A program made the translations under genes and the position numbers. A stretch of DNA of 24,330 nt from CAVDWX01 sp963612735 (GTDB lineage: Bacteria; Bacillota_I; Bacilli_A; RFN20; CAG-826): the NCBI GenBank assembly GCA_963612735.1, contig CAVDWX010000048.1:1-24330 (forward strand), in the 5' to 3' direction. Under the pieces are notes generated by a model. The model worked only from the letters and a program-made list of their open reading frames with translations, ran no database searches and was not told the origin of the DNA. Of this stretch, positions 6,530-15,081 are shown piece after piece; within the stretch, counting starts at the first letter, position 1; every line of letters starts with the position of its first letter.

Positions 6530-7786
6530 ATGATTAAACGTGATGAATATTTAAATAAATTAATTTTAAAAAAGTGGAATGGAATGATAAAAGTCATCAC
6601 TGGCATTCGAAGATGTGGGAAATCATACCTTTTATTTAAAATTTTTAAAAATCATTTATTAGAAAGTGGCGTTAGTGAAAATCACATTATTGAAGTTGTT
6701 CTTGATACTCCAGAAGCTGAACAGCTAAGAAACGTTAATAAATTAAATGAACATATTAAATCAAAGATTGTCGATAAAAGTAATTACTATGTGCTATTAG
6801 ATGAGATTCAACTTGTGGAGGGATTTGAATTTCTTTTAAATGGTTTACTTTATTTAGAAAATGTCGATTGTTATGTGACTGGATCGAATTCTAAATTTCT
6901 TTCGAGTGACATTATTACTGAATTTAGAGGTCGAGGTGATGAATTAAGAGTTCATCCACTTTCATTTAAAGAATTTTATGAAGCTTATAATGGTGACAAA
7001 CATAAGGCGTATGATGAATACTCGTTATACGGTGGATTACCTCAAATTTTAAATTTATATACTCATGAGGCTAAAACTTCATATTTGCTTAATTTAATGA
7101 ATAACGTTTATCTATCAGATATTATTGAACGTCATAATTTAAAGAATAAAAAAGATATATTAACTGATTTATTAAATATTATTTCTTCTTCGATAGGTTC
7201 ATTTACGAGCCCTTCTAAATTAACTAATGTTTATGATTCTTTACTTCATCTCAAGATTAATAGAATGACAATTTGCCATTACCTTAATTCTTTTAGCGAT
7301 GCTTTTCTTATTCATAAAGTTTTTCGATTTGATATAAAAGGGAATAAATATATTAATTCGATTTATAAATATTATTTTGAAGATATCGGTTTAAGAAATG
7401 CATGGCTTAACTATCGTCAAAATGAACCAACTCATATCTTGGAAAATATCATTTATAACGAACTTACGCTTAGAGGATATTCGCTCGATATTGGTATCGT
7501 TGAATATAATTACAAAGACGAAAATAAGTTGAGCAAAAGAAAACAATTTGAAATTGATTTTATTGCTCGTAAATATAATGAAAAATATTATATTCAAGTA
7601 GCTTATGCACTAGATGATAAAGATAAAATAAATCAAGAAACAAGAGGATTAAATCGAATTAACGATTCTTTTAAAAAGATAGTGATTGTTAAGGACTTAT
7701 TTCTTCCTTATCGCGATGAAAAAGGGATTGTTTTTATTGGTTTAGAAGAGTTCTTACTTGATAAAGACTCCCTTATTAAATATTGA
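6530..7786 (+). CDS. AAA_14/DUF4143 ATP-binding protein (intact)
   Basis: The protein has the two-part architecture of this large, poorly understood family: an N-terminal P-loop ATPase and a C-terminal DUF4143 region with a restriction-nuclease-like fold. Visible motifs are Walker A GIRRCGKS (25-32), Walker B YYVLLDEIQ (86-94), the sensor-like VTGSN (116-120), EFRGRG (131-136), SLYGGLPQIL (165-174), and the C-terminal FEIDFIA (340-346) with YIQVAY (354-359). Of 418 residues, length is normal. The ATG at 6530 is chosen over the upstream in-frame ATG at 6512 because AGGAG (6520-6524) sits 5 nt before it; the 6512 codon lies upstream of that site. The gene stands alone between non-coding gaps, behind a twin-palindrome operator. 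Its biological role is not established; suggestions for the family include DNA-associated motor or defence functions. Confidence 0.88.
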   Translation: MIKRDEYLNKLILKKWNGMIKVITGIRRCGKSYLLFKIFKNHLLESGVSENHIIEVVLDTPEAEQLRNVNKLNEHIKSKIVDKSNYYVLLDEIQLVEGFEFLLNGLLYLENVDCYVTGSNSKFLSSDIITEFRGRGDELRVHPLSFKEFYEAYNGDKHKAYDEYSLYGGLPQILNLYTHEAKTSYLLNLMNNVYLSDIIERHNLKNKKDILTDLLNIISSSIGSFTSPSKLTNVYDSLLHLKINRMTICHYLNSFSDAFLIHKVFRFDIKGNKYINSIYKYYFEDIGLRNAWLNYRQNEPTHILENIIYNELTLRGYSLDIGIVEYNYKDENKLSKRKQFEIDFIARKYNEKYYIQVAYALDDKDKINQETRGLNRINDSFKKIVIVKDLFLPYRDEKGIVFIGLEEFLLDKDSLIKY

Positions 7787-8444
7787 TATCAGTTTCTCTA
7801 GATCGCTGCTTAAAATGAGTTCTCCGTCAATACCATTGATTATTTAATAAATAAATCAATAAAGAAGACCATTGACCTCACTTTCTTTAGATAAAACAGT
7901 ATCTATGAAATTTAAGGAAGAAAGACAATTGCTATCAAAGGAACAAAATAATTTTGTAAGTATTTTTGATTTCAGAGTCAAAAACTTATAAAAATAAAAG
8001 ACTATTTTACTTTTATATCAAAAACTTTGGTTTGTAAAAGATAATTAAAGAAATATACAAGAACAATAATAAGCAAAATAATAATTTCCTTTTCAATTAT
8101 GTTTATTGATTTGAAATCTTGATCTATAAAACTTTATTGATTCTTTTAAGGATAACTTAAATATCTAGACACACATTAAAGTCTTTCATAGGTCGATAGG
8201 AAGGCAAAAATAAATGCACACAAAAAGTATATTTATAGTGTTAATAGGATTTGACTCTGTATAAATATATTTTTTAAGTTGCAGCGACGATATCTCCTTT
8301 TATTAGTTTTATTAATAATCTAATTATAAAACGCTTATTTATATTATTTTTAATTAATAATGTTTACTTTGCCGTTTAATTCGATACAAGATTGTCAAAA
8401 TAAAATAATAAAATATGAAAAATGAAACAAAATTAAAAAAAGTG
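7787..8444. other. Long non-coding AT-rich gap
   Basis: About 660 bp without a convincing gene. A weak inverted repeat (TTGATTATTTA with TAAATAAATCAA around 7836-7859) lies 50 bp past the ATPase stop and might help end its transcript, but it lacks a T run. Otherwise I see only very AT-rich sequence with short unrelated frames. It may hold decayed genes that are no longer recognisable. Confidence 0.5.
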
Positions 8445-8510
8445 TTGCAAAGTTTTTTTGTAATGATACAATAATGGCGTAGAAAGTAACAAATACCTTC
8501 TACAAAGGAG
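8445..8510 (+). promoter_or_regulatory. Promoter and leader hairpin of the orphan lipoprotein gene
   Basis: TTGCAA (8445-8450), 16 bp, TACAAT (8467-8472) with the extended -10 TGA immediately before it. The leader then contains imperfect 10-bp inverted arms GTAGAAAGTA (8479-8488) and TACCTTCTAC (8494-8503), one mismatch, starting at about the transcript 5' end and ending at the ribosome binding site AAAGGAG (8504-8510). A 5' hairpin like this could stabilise the mRNA; a control role is only possible. Confidence 0.65.
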
Positions 8511-8518
8511 ATAAAAAA

Positions 8519-10123
8519 ATGAAAACTAAAAAATTAGCACTTGCCAGTTTGCTTCTTACCTCAGTTATCCCAATGGTAGCGTGTAAAAGTAATAGTGCAT
8601 CCTCAAATAGCAACATTGAAACTACGTTAGATACTACTTTATTTACCGATGAAGGAAATAGACGTTTAAGCGAAGAACCAACTGACGATATGATTAATGA
8701 CTTCATTATGAACATTGTTTCTAAAGGTGCTTCTGCGATGGCGGGTGGAATTGGAACTTATGCGAAGAACTTAACAATATCATTACTATATGAGTGTGGT
8801 ATTGACTTAAGAGATGCAACCGCAAAAACATTAGAAAAGATTCAACAACAATTAGCGGCTATTGAAAATAAAATTAACGCTATCGCTGATAAGATGGAAA
8901 GAGACCATAGTGAATTAGTGTTGAGTCCAGTTCTTAAAGCGTTGAAAAAGACACAATTTAATTATGGTGAATTCTCTGTTAATAGTATTCAATATTTAGC
9001 TAACTTAGAAAAAGACGGAACCTTAAGCGAAGAGGAAATCGAAGAGGAAAGATTTAAATTCTATGAAGATACATTAAAAAATATTCTTATCGATGGCCTT
9101 CCTCTTGCCACTTATGTGACCACTCTTGCGGATCTTGTCTTAAAACCAAATGAAGCTTCTGGAAAAAGTATCTTCTATTATTACTTTGAGACCCTCGCTT
9201 ATAACGATGTTTGGTCTATTCAAAGATTAAAGAATGTGAAAAGCTTCATCTCTTATATCGATAGCGTTTTATTCTTAACTGCCAATTTAGCTAAATTCCA
9301 AATGTATTATTTAGCGCAAGGTAAAGGTGGCGCAACCATTGAAGCTTATAAAGGAATGATGGACACCATGGCTAATTCAGTTAATGCGGTTAATAATCTC
9401 TTCCTAGAACAATTAAAATCAATGCAAGATTATGAAGATAAAATGAAGGAAGGCATTAATATCTATTTGCCAAATAATAAAGAATATTCAACTAGATTAG
9501 CCACTCTTACATATGATCATAACGAAGTAGTGGATGGTGATTCTAGACAAGCCTTATTGATGAGATATGATAATAGTCACGGTCGACATTTCTTCGGTGA
9601 ATATGCTTATTCATATATTCCTGACGCTAATACTGTAAATGGATTTGCTAATAGCTTTAGAGAATACGCTAATGAATATTGTACCTCTGAATATACGATC
9701 CAAGAATATCTTACTTACTGTGGATTCTACGCTAAAAATGAAGACTTGTTCAAGAAAGCTTCTGGATTATTTAAAGGAGATTTCAGTGTATCGAGTTATG
9801 GTTATATCAATGATGATCACGATTATAGTATTGCTTATTACGATCAACGCGGTAATTATGCTAGAAAGAAAATCTATGAAGTTGATACATATCACAAATG
9901 GGGATTTGAAATCGACTATGCTGAAATAAGATATTACGATGATCAATATTACTTCTCATTCATCGTTAATAAAGATGGTAAGCAATATCTTGATGGCGTA
10001 TATAGTGATGTATATATGTATGATCCTTGCTACAAAGTAATCGATGATGCGATTAAGTATGAAACTGATTATTATAAATTATTAGGAAATCATTACACAC
10101 TAGATGTTAAAGATAGTTGGTAA
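8519..10123 (+). CDS. Orphan lipoprotein, helical then Tyr-rich, function unknown
   Basis: The 534-residue product is predicted to be an exported lipoprotein: a basic start, hydrophobic stretch and lipobox MVAC with Cys22, then a Ser/Asn-rich linker. Residues about 55-95 contain a Gly/Ala-rich amphipathic segment (SKGASAMAGGIGTYAKN). Residues 98-130 are a likely coiled coil (TLEKIQQQLAAIENKINAI). The region to about 330 looks all-helical. The last 100 residues are rich in Tyr, Asp and aromatic residues and look beta-rich. The layout of a long helical bundle followed by a beta domain is reminiscent of alpha-helical pore-forming or crystal-toxin-like proteins, but I recognise no diagnostic motif, so this is only a hint. 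It has its own promoter and terminator and stands between two AAA_14 ATPases, so it is a one-gene unit. Ribosome binding site AAAGGAG 8 nt upstream fixes the start. Confidence 0.8.
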   Translation: MKTKKLALASLLLTSVIPMVACKSNSASSNSNIETTLDTTLFTDEGNRRLSEEPTDDMINDFIMNIVSKGASAMAGGIGTYAKNLTISLLYECGIDLRDATAKTLEKIQQQLAAIENKINAIADKMERDHSELVLSPVLKALKKTQFNYGEFSVNSIQYLANLEKDGTLSEEEIEEERFKFYEDTLKNILIDGLPLATYVTTLADLVLKPNEASGKSIFYYYFETLAYNDVWSIQRLKNVKSFISYIDSVLFLTANLAKFQMYYLAQGKGGATIEAYKGMMDTMANSVNAVNNLFLEQLKSMQDYEDKMKEGINIYLPNNKEYSTRLATLTYDHNEVVDGDSRQALLMRYDNSHGRHFFGEYAYSYIPDANTVNGFANSFREYANEYCTSEYTIQEYLTYCGFYAKNEDLFKKASGLFKGDFSVSSYGYINDDHDYSIAYYDQRGNYARKKIYEVDTYHKWGFEIDYAEIRYYDDQYYFSFIVNKDGKQYLDGVYSDVYMYDPCYKVIDDAIKYETDYYKLLGNHYTLDVKDSW

Positions 10124-10142
10124 AATTATCTTGATAGAATCG

Positions 10143-10171
10143 AGGCGTTCTCTAAATGGGAACGTCTTTTT
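10143..10171 (+). terminator. Rho-independent terminator of the orphan lipoprotein gene
   Basis: AGGCGTTC (10143-10150) pairs with GAACGTCT (10160-10167) through eight pairs including one G-U, with a 9-base loop and a run of T residues to 10171. It starts 20 nt after the stop codon. Confidence 0.8.
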
Positions 10172-10179
10172 ATAGTATC

Positions 10180-10274
10180 AACATTTTTAAATTTCGTGCA
10201 TAATATAACTTAAACATTTTTAAATTTCGTGCAAAATAGTTATTAAACATTTTTAAATTTCGTGCAAGTATAAT
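10180..10274 (+). repeat. Three perfect 21-bp direct repeats at 33-bp period, with promoter -10 box
   Basis: Identical 21-bp copies (core AAATTTCGTGCA) occur at 10180-10200, 10213-10233 and 10246-10266, separated by two 12-bp AT-rich spacers of different sequence; copies 2 and 3 share three more bases on the left. The period of exactly 33 bp is about three helical turns. The repeats have no internal dyad, unlike the palindromes at the other ATPase. The last copy is followed 2 bp later by a consensus -10 TATAAT (10269-10274), so a bound protein would cover the -35 region of the ATPase promoter. This looks like an iteron-type operator. It starts 8 bp after the preceding terminator and ends 53 bp before the ATPase start. 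Confidence 0.85.
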
Positions 10275-10319
10275 AAAATATCAATGGGACACTTGAAATA
10301 ATAAACGAGGATTAATTAC

Positions 10320-11645
10320 ATGATTTTTAAAAGAAAAATATATGCAAAAATACTTGAATGGAAAAATAATTGGGCAAACGAAAGAGCTTTGCTTATTCAA
10401 GGTGCGAGGCGTATTGGTAAATCCACAATTGTGGAAGAATTCGCTAAAAAAGAATATAAGTCATATATTTTAATTAATTTTCAGTCTGATTTAGCTAAAG
10501 TTGAACTATTGTTTAAAAATGACATATGTGATTTAGATCTCTTTTTCCGTAAATTGTCTTTATTATATGGAGTGACATTATATCCACATTGTTCTTTAAT
10601 TATTTTTGATGAAATTCAACTTTTTCCACTTGCTAGGCAGTCCATAAAACAATTGGTGCATGATGGGCGATATCATTATATTGAAACTGGTTCTTTAATA
10701 TCTTTAAAGCAAAACGTTAAAAATATCTTAATTCCAAGCGAAGAAAGAAATATTGATATGTATCCACTTGATTTCGAAGAGTTTTTATGGGCTATGGGAA
10801 AAGATAATGTTATTGATTTATTAAAAGATTGTTTTGAAAAAATGAAACCACTTGGAAATATTATTCATAAAGAGATGATGGAACTTTATCGCACATATTT
10901 AGTAGTGGGTGGAATGCCTCAAGCAATAAATGAATTATTGAAATCAAATGATTTTTCAAGAGTGGATGAAGTGAAACAAGATATTTTAAATTTGTATAAT
11001 AATGATTTGAAAAAAATAGATGGTGACAATAAACTTTCTACTTCTTTAATTTTAAATGCCATACCATCTCAATTATCTTCACATAATAAATTATTTAAAA
11101 TTACATCGATCAATAAGAATGCGAGGACATCAAGACTTTTATCTTCTTTTCAAGCTCTTGAAGATTCTAAGATTGTTAATGTTGCCTATAATTCATCTGA
11201 TCCCACTGCTGGCTTAAATAGAACTAAAGTATACGGCAAGCAAAAACTATATTTAAGTGATACTGGACTATTAGTTACGTCAATTTTTAGAGATTCAAAC
11301 GAAAAAATAGAAGATTCAATTTATAAACAAATCATTTTTAATAAGATAGGGATTAATTTAGGAACTATACTTGAAAATTCCATTGCCCAAATGTTAAAGG
11401 CAAATGGACATGAACTTTATTTCCATATTTTCGAACATTATGAGATTGATTTTCTTTTAACTGAAGGTAAGAAAATTATTCCTATTGAAGTAAAATCGTC
11501 TTCTTATTTAAATCATAAATCTATCGATAAATTAAATGAAAAATATTCCGATAGAATTAAAACAAATTATGTTATTTATTCTAAGGATATTAAAAAGATT
11601 GGTAATGTGAATTATATTCCTTTTTATATGGCCATCTTTTTATAA
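10320..11645 (+). CDS. AAA_14/DUF4143 ATP-binding protein, second intact copy
   Basis: The 441-residue protein has the same family plan as the gene at 6530 but is a distant relative. Visible are Walker A GARRIGKST (28-36), Walker B SLIIFDEIQLF (92-102), IETGSLISL (121-129), VVGGMPQAI in the middle, a winged-helix-like segment with the ARTSRLLSSFQALEDSKIV region, and a C-terminal PD-(D/E)XK-like core: YEIDFLL, then IIPIEVKSSSYLNHKSI. Unlike the first copy, the E-x-K of the nuclease-like core is present. The start is fixed by GAGG (10307-10310), 9 nt upstream. It is monocistronic, flanked by the 21-bp repeats and by the carbohydrate locus. The role of the family is unknown; the intact nuclease-like residues leave a DNA-cutting or DNA-binding function open. 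Confidence 0.87.
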   Translation: MIFKRKIYAKILEWKNNWANERALLIQGARRIGKSTIVEEFAKKEYKSYILINFQSDLAKVELLFKNDICDLDLFFRKLSLLYGVTLYPHCSLIIFDEIQLFPLARQSIKQLVHDGRYHYIETGSLISLKQNVKNILIPSEERNIDMYPLDFEEFLWAMGKDNVIDLLKDCFEKMKPLGNIIHKEMMELYRTYLVVGGMPQAINELLKSNDFSRVDEVKQDILNLYNNDLKKIDGDNKLSTSLILNAIPSQLSSHNKLFKITSINKNARTSRLLSSFQALEDSKIVNVAYNSSDPTAGLNRTKVYGKQKLYLSDTGLLVTSIFRDSNEKIEDSIYKQIIFNKIGINLGTILENSIAQMLKANGHELYFHIFEHYEIDFLLTEGKKIIPIEVKSSSYLNHKSIDKLNEKYSDRIKTNYVIYSKDIKKIGNVNYIPFYMAIFL

Positions 11646-11727
11646 ATATATGATGACATAACCGCTAACGGGATAAATTTAACAACGTACTAAATTTGTT
11701 ACTTTAGACCTCACTTTTAGCTTTTTG

Positions 11728-11736
11728 TGATATATT
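11728..11736 (+). promoter_or_regulatory. Possible extended -10 promoter of the carbohydrate cluster
   Basis: TGATATATT (11728-11736) is an extended -10 element about 85 nt before the ABC ATPase start. No convincing -35 box is seen. A long leader would result. No catabolite-repression (cre) site could be recognised. Confidence 0.35.
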
Positions 11737-11822
11737 AGAAAAAACTGCAAAATATGGTCACAAAACAACTCTACTCTCTATTTAATTTTAAATTTATTTA
11801 AGATATTTATGAGGTATCACAT

Positions 11823-13385
11823 ATGTCTAATGAAAATAGTTTTATTAAATTGGTTAATATCAATAAGATTTATCCAAACCACGTTCAAGCTGTTTATGAT
11901 TTTAATTTAGATATCAATAAATATGAATTTATTGCTTTAGTGGGTCCTTCTGGATGTGGAAAATCGACTACGTTAAGAATGATCGCGGGTTTAGAAGAAA
12001 TTACCAGCGGCGAACTATATATCGATAACAAATTAGCGAATGATTTATCACCAAAAGATCGCGATTTAGCGTTTGTCTTTCAAAGCTATGCCCTTTATCC
12101 CCAAATGTCTGTTTATAACAATCTTGCCTTTGGCTTAAAAATGCGAAAAATCAAAGAAGAAAAAAAAGATAAGGAAGGTAAACCTATCTTAAGCACTGAT
12201 AAAAGAAAAATAGTATCAATTAAAAAAGATTTAAAACATATTGAACACGACATCATCCTTTTAAATAAATTTATTAATAATAATGATAAGAATAAAGAAA
12301 CATATATTCTTAGAGTTAATGAATTAAAAGATGAAAAAGATAAGTTATTAAAGCAATTAGATTATTATTTATCTACTCCTCAAACGACTTATATATATCG
12401 CCATTATACTAAAGAAGAAATTGATGAAAAAGTTTTAAAAGCCGCGAAAACATTAGAAATTGAAAAATATCTACGAAGCAAACCTAGTGAATTAAGTGGT
12501 GGACAAAGACAACGCGTCGCATTGGGTAGAGCCATTGTAAGGGACACTCATTTATTTTTAATGGATGAACCTCTTTCCAACTTAGATGCAAAATTAAGAG
12601 TGGCGATGAGAAGTGAAATTGTTGAACTTCATAAAAAAATAAAATCGACTACAATTTACGTAACTCATGATCAAACCGAAGCGATGACCATGGCGGATCG
12701 GATTGTGGTTATGAAAGATGGCTATATTCAACAAGTTGGCACTCCGAAAGAAATATATGATCATCCTGCGAATTTATTTGTGGCGAGTTTTATTGGTAGC
12801 CCGGCAATGAATATGATTAACGCTACCTTAAAAGATGGCGTCCTAACCTTAAATGATGAATATGAGCTTCACTTAAATGAAGAACAATTATCGCTCGTAT
12901 ATAAATTCTTTAATGATGAATTAATCAATTTAAATAAGAAAAAAGATGATTTAATCGAATTAATTAATAAAAAAACTACTTATTTAAAGAACAACAAATT
13001 AAGAAATAAAATTAAGAAATCTTTAAATAAAGAAATCGATAAATTAAATGAAGATTTAAATTTGACCAATGAGCATATTTCCATTTTCAAAGATAGGATT
13101 AACACTAATAGTGGTTCATTAATCATTGGTATAAGACCTGAAAATATTAAATTATATAAAGATGTTGTCCATTTTAATAAATATAGTTCCCCTCTTCCTA
13201 TTAAAGTTAAAATACCAGAATTATTAGGCAATGAATATTACATCCACACCTATTTATTTGGAACTAATTTTATTTGTAAAATCGATACAAAAGAATTGAT
13301 AAAAATGGATGATGTACTAGAAATTGTGTTTGATAAAAATAGTCTTAATATTTTTGATCCGATAACTAATGAAGGCATATTTTAA
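11823..13385 (+). CDS. msmK: ABC sugar-importer ATPase (MsmK/UgpC type) with two coiled-coil insertions
   Basis: This is the energising subunit of a carbohydrate ABC importer. Motifs: Walker A GPSGCGKST (41-49), Q-loop FQSYALYPQM (86-95), signature LSGGQRQR (224-231), Walker B LFLMDEP (245-250), SNLDAKLR D-loop, switch His in THDQTEAM (281-288), and the C-terminal regulatory region with GSPAMNM and IGIRPENI. At 520 residues it is about 145 longer than MsmK/UgpC proteins (about 370). One insertion (about 109-196) is Lys/Glu-rich and coiled-coil-like and lies in the helical subdomain between Q-loop and signature. The second (about 355-428) splits the TOBE region. Mycoplasma UgpC homologues are also enlarged, which bears on taxonomy. 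GAGG (11811-11814) supports the start. The stop overlaps the next start by one base. The permeases and binding protein are not in the window, so this may be a shared ATPase. Confidence 0.92.
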   Translation: MSNENSFIKLVNINKIYPNHVQAVYDFNLDINKYEFIALVGPSGCGKSTTLRMIAGLEEITSGELYIDNKLANDLSPKDRDLAFVFQSYALYPQMSVYNNLAFGLKMRKIKEEKKDKEGKPILSTDKRKIVSIKKDLKHIEHDIILLNKFINNNDKNKETYILRVNELKDEKDKLLKQLDYYLSTPQTTYIYRHYTKEEIDEKVLKAAKTLEIEKYLRSKPSELSGGQRQRVALGRAIVRDTHLFLMDEPLSNLDAKLRVAMRSEIVELHKKIKSTTIYVTHDQTEAMTMADRIVVMKDGYIQQVGTPKEIYDHPANLFVASFIGSPAMNMINATLKDGVLTLNDEYELHLNEEQLSLVYKFFNDELINLNKKKDDLIELINKKTTYLKNNKLRNKIKKSLNKEIDKLNEDLNLTNEHISIFKDRINTNSGSLIIGIRPENIKLYKDVVHFNKYSSPLPIKVKIPELLGNEYYIHTYLFGTNFICKIDTKELIKMDDVLEIVFDKNSLNIFDPITNEGIF

Positions 13386-14977
13386 TGAATAAATTTTTAT
13401 TTTTTATATTATTACTTTGTTCTTGTCTTTCATCTTGTACGAACAGTAATGATTTAAATTCTTCCTCTAATTCTATTAATTCTATTTCATCATCAATTGA
13501 TGAAGAAACTATCCAAGCAATTCATTTTGATGATTCAATAGCTAAATTTCCTAATTTTAGATTATCCGCGAATGGAATTGATGTTCCATTAATGAATGTA
13601 AAAGTTAATAACAATCATATTTATTCTCTTTCTGAAGATAGAAGTGATTCTGGATTAGGACGCTTATATTTAAAAAAAGAAACTGCATTTACTTTACGTA
13701 GTTTAAATTCTTCATTTTTAGAAAATTCATTAACGAGTATTTATCCTTCTAAATTTAGTATTATTCCAACATATATTTCGAGTAGCGAAGAAACTTTTAC
13801 CATTTATCAAAGTGGCAAATATGTCATCAATATTAATAATGACGCCACTAATGCGATCCAACTAATTGTTTATGATTATGATGATTTATCTTATCGTGAA
13901 TTTGATTCGTATTTAGCTAATCCATCTTATAATGTCATAACATTTAAAGGTGGCATATTTGATAGAAATAATTGTTCATTAATTGATAATAATAACTACT
14001 TAAGATTAAGTTCCAATACTATTTTATTCTTGAATGATGAAACGATATTAAGATGCCGGCTCGAAGCTAAATCAAGCAATAATATCATTATTTTTGGAAG
14101 AGGAATAATTGACGGCTCTACTTTTAAAAGAAGCGATGTCATTGTCCCTATTAATATTGAAAAATGCACTGATGTATATTTGTATCATCTTACGGTTTTA
14201 GATCCTGCAGCGTGGAGTGTTAATTTTTATTTTTCCTCTCATTCTATGATTCAAGATATTAATGTTATTTCTTCTCGAGCGAATGGAGATGGAATCACAC
14301 TTCAATCGTGTCATGATATCAACATTTCTAATTGCTACGTGAGAAGTTTTGATGATTCATTAGTGGTTAAAAATTATTCTTATCCATATGGTAATTCGTC
14401 TCGAAATACTCATGGTACATCGTACAATATTGTCTTTGATAATATTTACATTTGGACCGATTTAGCGCAGTCGATGGAAATCGGTTACGAAACGCTTGGA
14501 GAATATATCAAAAATATTACTTTTAAAAATATTATTGTCTTCCATGCTTTTCATAAATCTATCTTCTCAATCCATAATACGAATTACGCTAACATTAGCG
14601 ATATTCATTATATCAATATCATCATTGAGGATTGTTCAATCGGACTTGGAGATGGAAATCATAATATTGTTGAATTTGTTTCAAAATATGATAGCTATTA
14701 TAACTCATTGCCTGGAAACATCGAAACCGAAGTAGGAAACATTTATAGTGTTAGTATCGAAAATGTTTTTGTTTTAAGAGCTTCTAATTTTAAAAATATT
14801 TATTTTCTTTTTGAAGGGCAAATCGATAAAAGAAATGATTATTTAAATAATATTAGCGAAATAAAAGATGTTTCCGTTACTAATTTTTATTTAGGTGAAA
14901 ACCCTATTTTGGATGGGAATAAAAATATCCATTTAAATAGTTATGCGAGCCAGATTCTTTTTACTCAAATTGATTGA
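13385..14977 (+). CDS. Parallel beta-helix glycosidase-like lipoprotein (GH28-like)
   Basis: The 530-residue protein has a lipoprotein signal with lipobox LSSC (Cys18) and an Asn/Ser linker, then a beta-sandwich-like N-terminal part and a right-handed beta-helix (about 185-480) seen as repeated I-x-I/N-I-x-F strands. Places matching the GH28 (polygalacturonase) active site are RANGDG (299-303; Asp302), SFDDSLVVKN (321-330; Asp323-324) and SMEIGYETLG (363-372). The usual NTD and GHG motifs are altered, so it belongs to a divergent branch; pectin as substrate is unproven. The start codon overlaps the ABC ATPase stop by one base, which indicates coupling in one operon. The neighbouring gene is a longer paralogue sharing all three motifs. 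It lacks the C-terminal binding domains found there. Surface-anchored glycan cleavage feeding the importer is the simplest role. Confidence 0.8.
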   Translation: MNKFLFFILLLCSCLSSCTNSNDLNSSSNSINSISSSIDEETIQAIHFDDSIAKFPNFRLSANGIDVPLMNVKVNNNHIYSLSEDRSDSGLGRLYLKKETAFTLRSLNSSFLENSLTSIYPSKFSIIPTYISSSEETFTIYQSGKYVININNDATNAIQLIVYDYDDLSYREFDSYLANPSYNVITFKGGIFDRNNCSLIDNNNYLRLSSNTILFLNDETILRCRLEAKSSNNIIIFGRGIIDGSTFKRSDVIVPINIEKCTDVYLYHLTVLDPAAWSVNFYFSSHSMIQDINVISSRANGDGITLQSCHDINISNCYVRSFDDSLVVKNYSYPYGNSSRNTHGTSYNIVFDNIYIWTDLAQSMEIGYETLGEYIKNITFKNIIVFHAFHKSIFSIHNTNYANISDIHYINIIIEDCSIGLGDGNHNIVEFVSKYDSYYNSLPGNIETEVGNIYSVSIENVFVLRASNFKNIYFLFEGQIDKRNDYLNNISEIKDVSVTNFYLGENPILDGNKNIHLNSYASQILFTQID

Positions 14978-15081
14978 ACCATTTTTTAATAAATGCAGTT
15001 TTTTATTCCTATTATGCAAATTAATGACATTATCTTCATTGGATTTCAAAAATATAATGATAATACAAAAGGTGAACTCTT

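Noticed and set aside
9639..9929. A 96-codon frame inside the orphan lipoprotein gene
   Set aside because: It overlaps the lipoprotein frame completely, and the lipoprotein has the signal peptide, ribosome binding site and terminator. The inner frame has no supporting signal.
10180..10266. A small CRISPR array
   Set aside because: Repeats are 21 bp with 12-bp spacers, only three copies, no cas genes, and the array overlaps a promoter. This fits an operator, not CRISPR.
14978..15081. Independent promoter and terminator between the two beta-helix genes
   Set aside because: A TATAAT is present near 15053, but no -35 at suitable distance and no T-tailed hairpin were found; read-through from the upstream gene is as likely.
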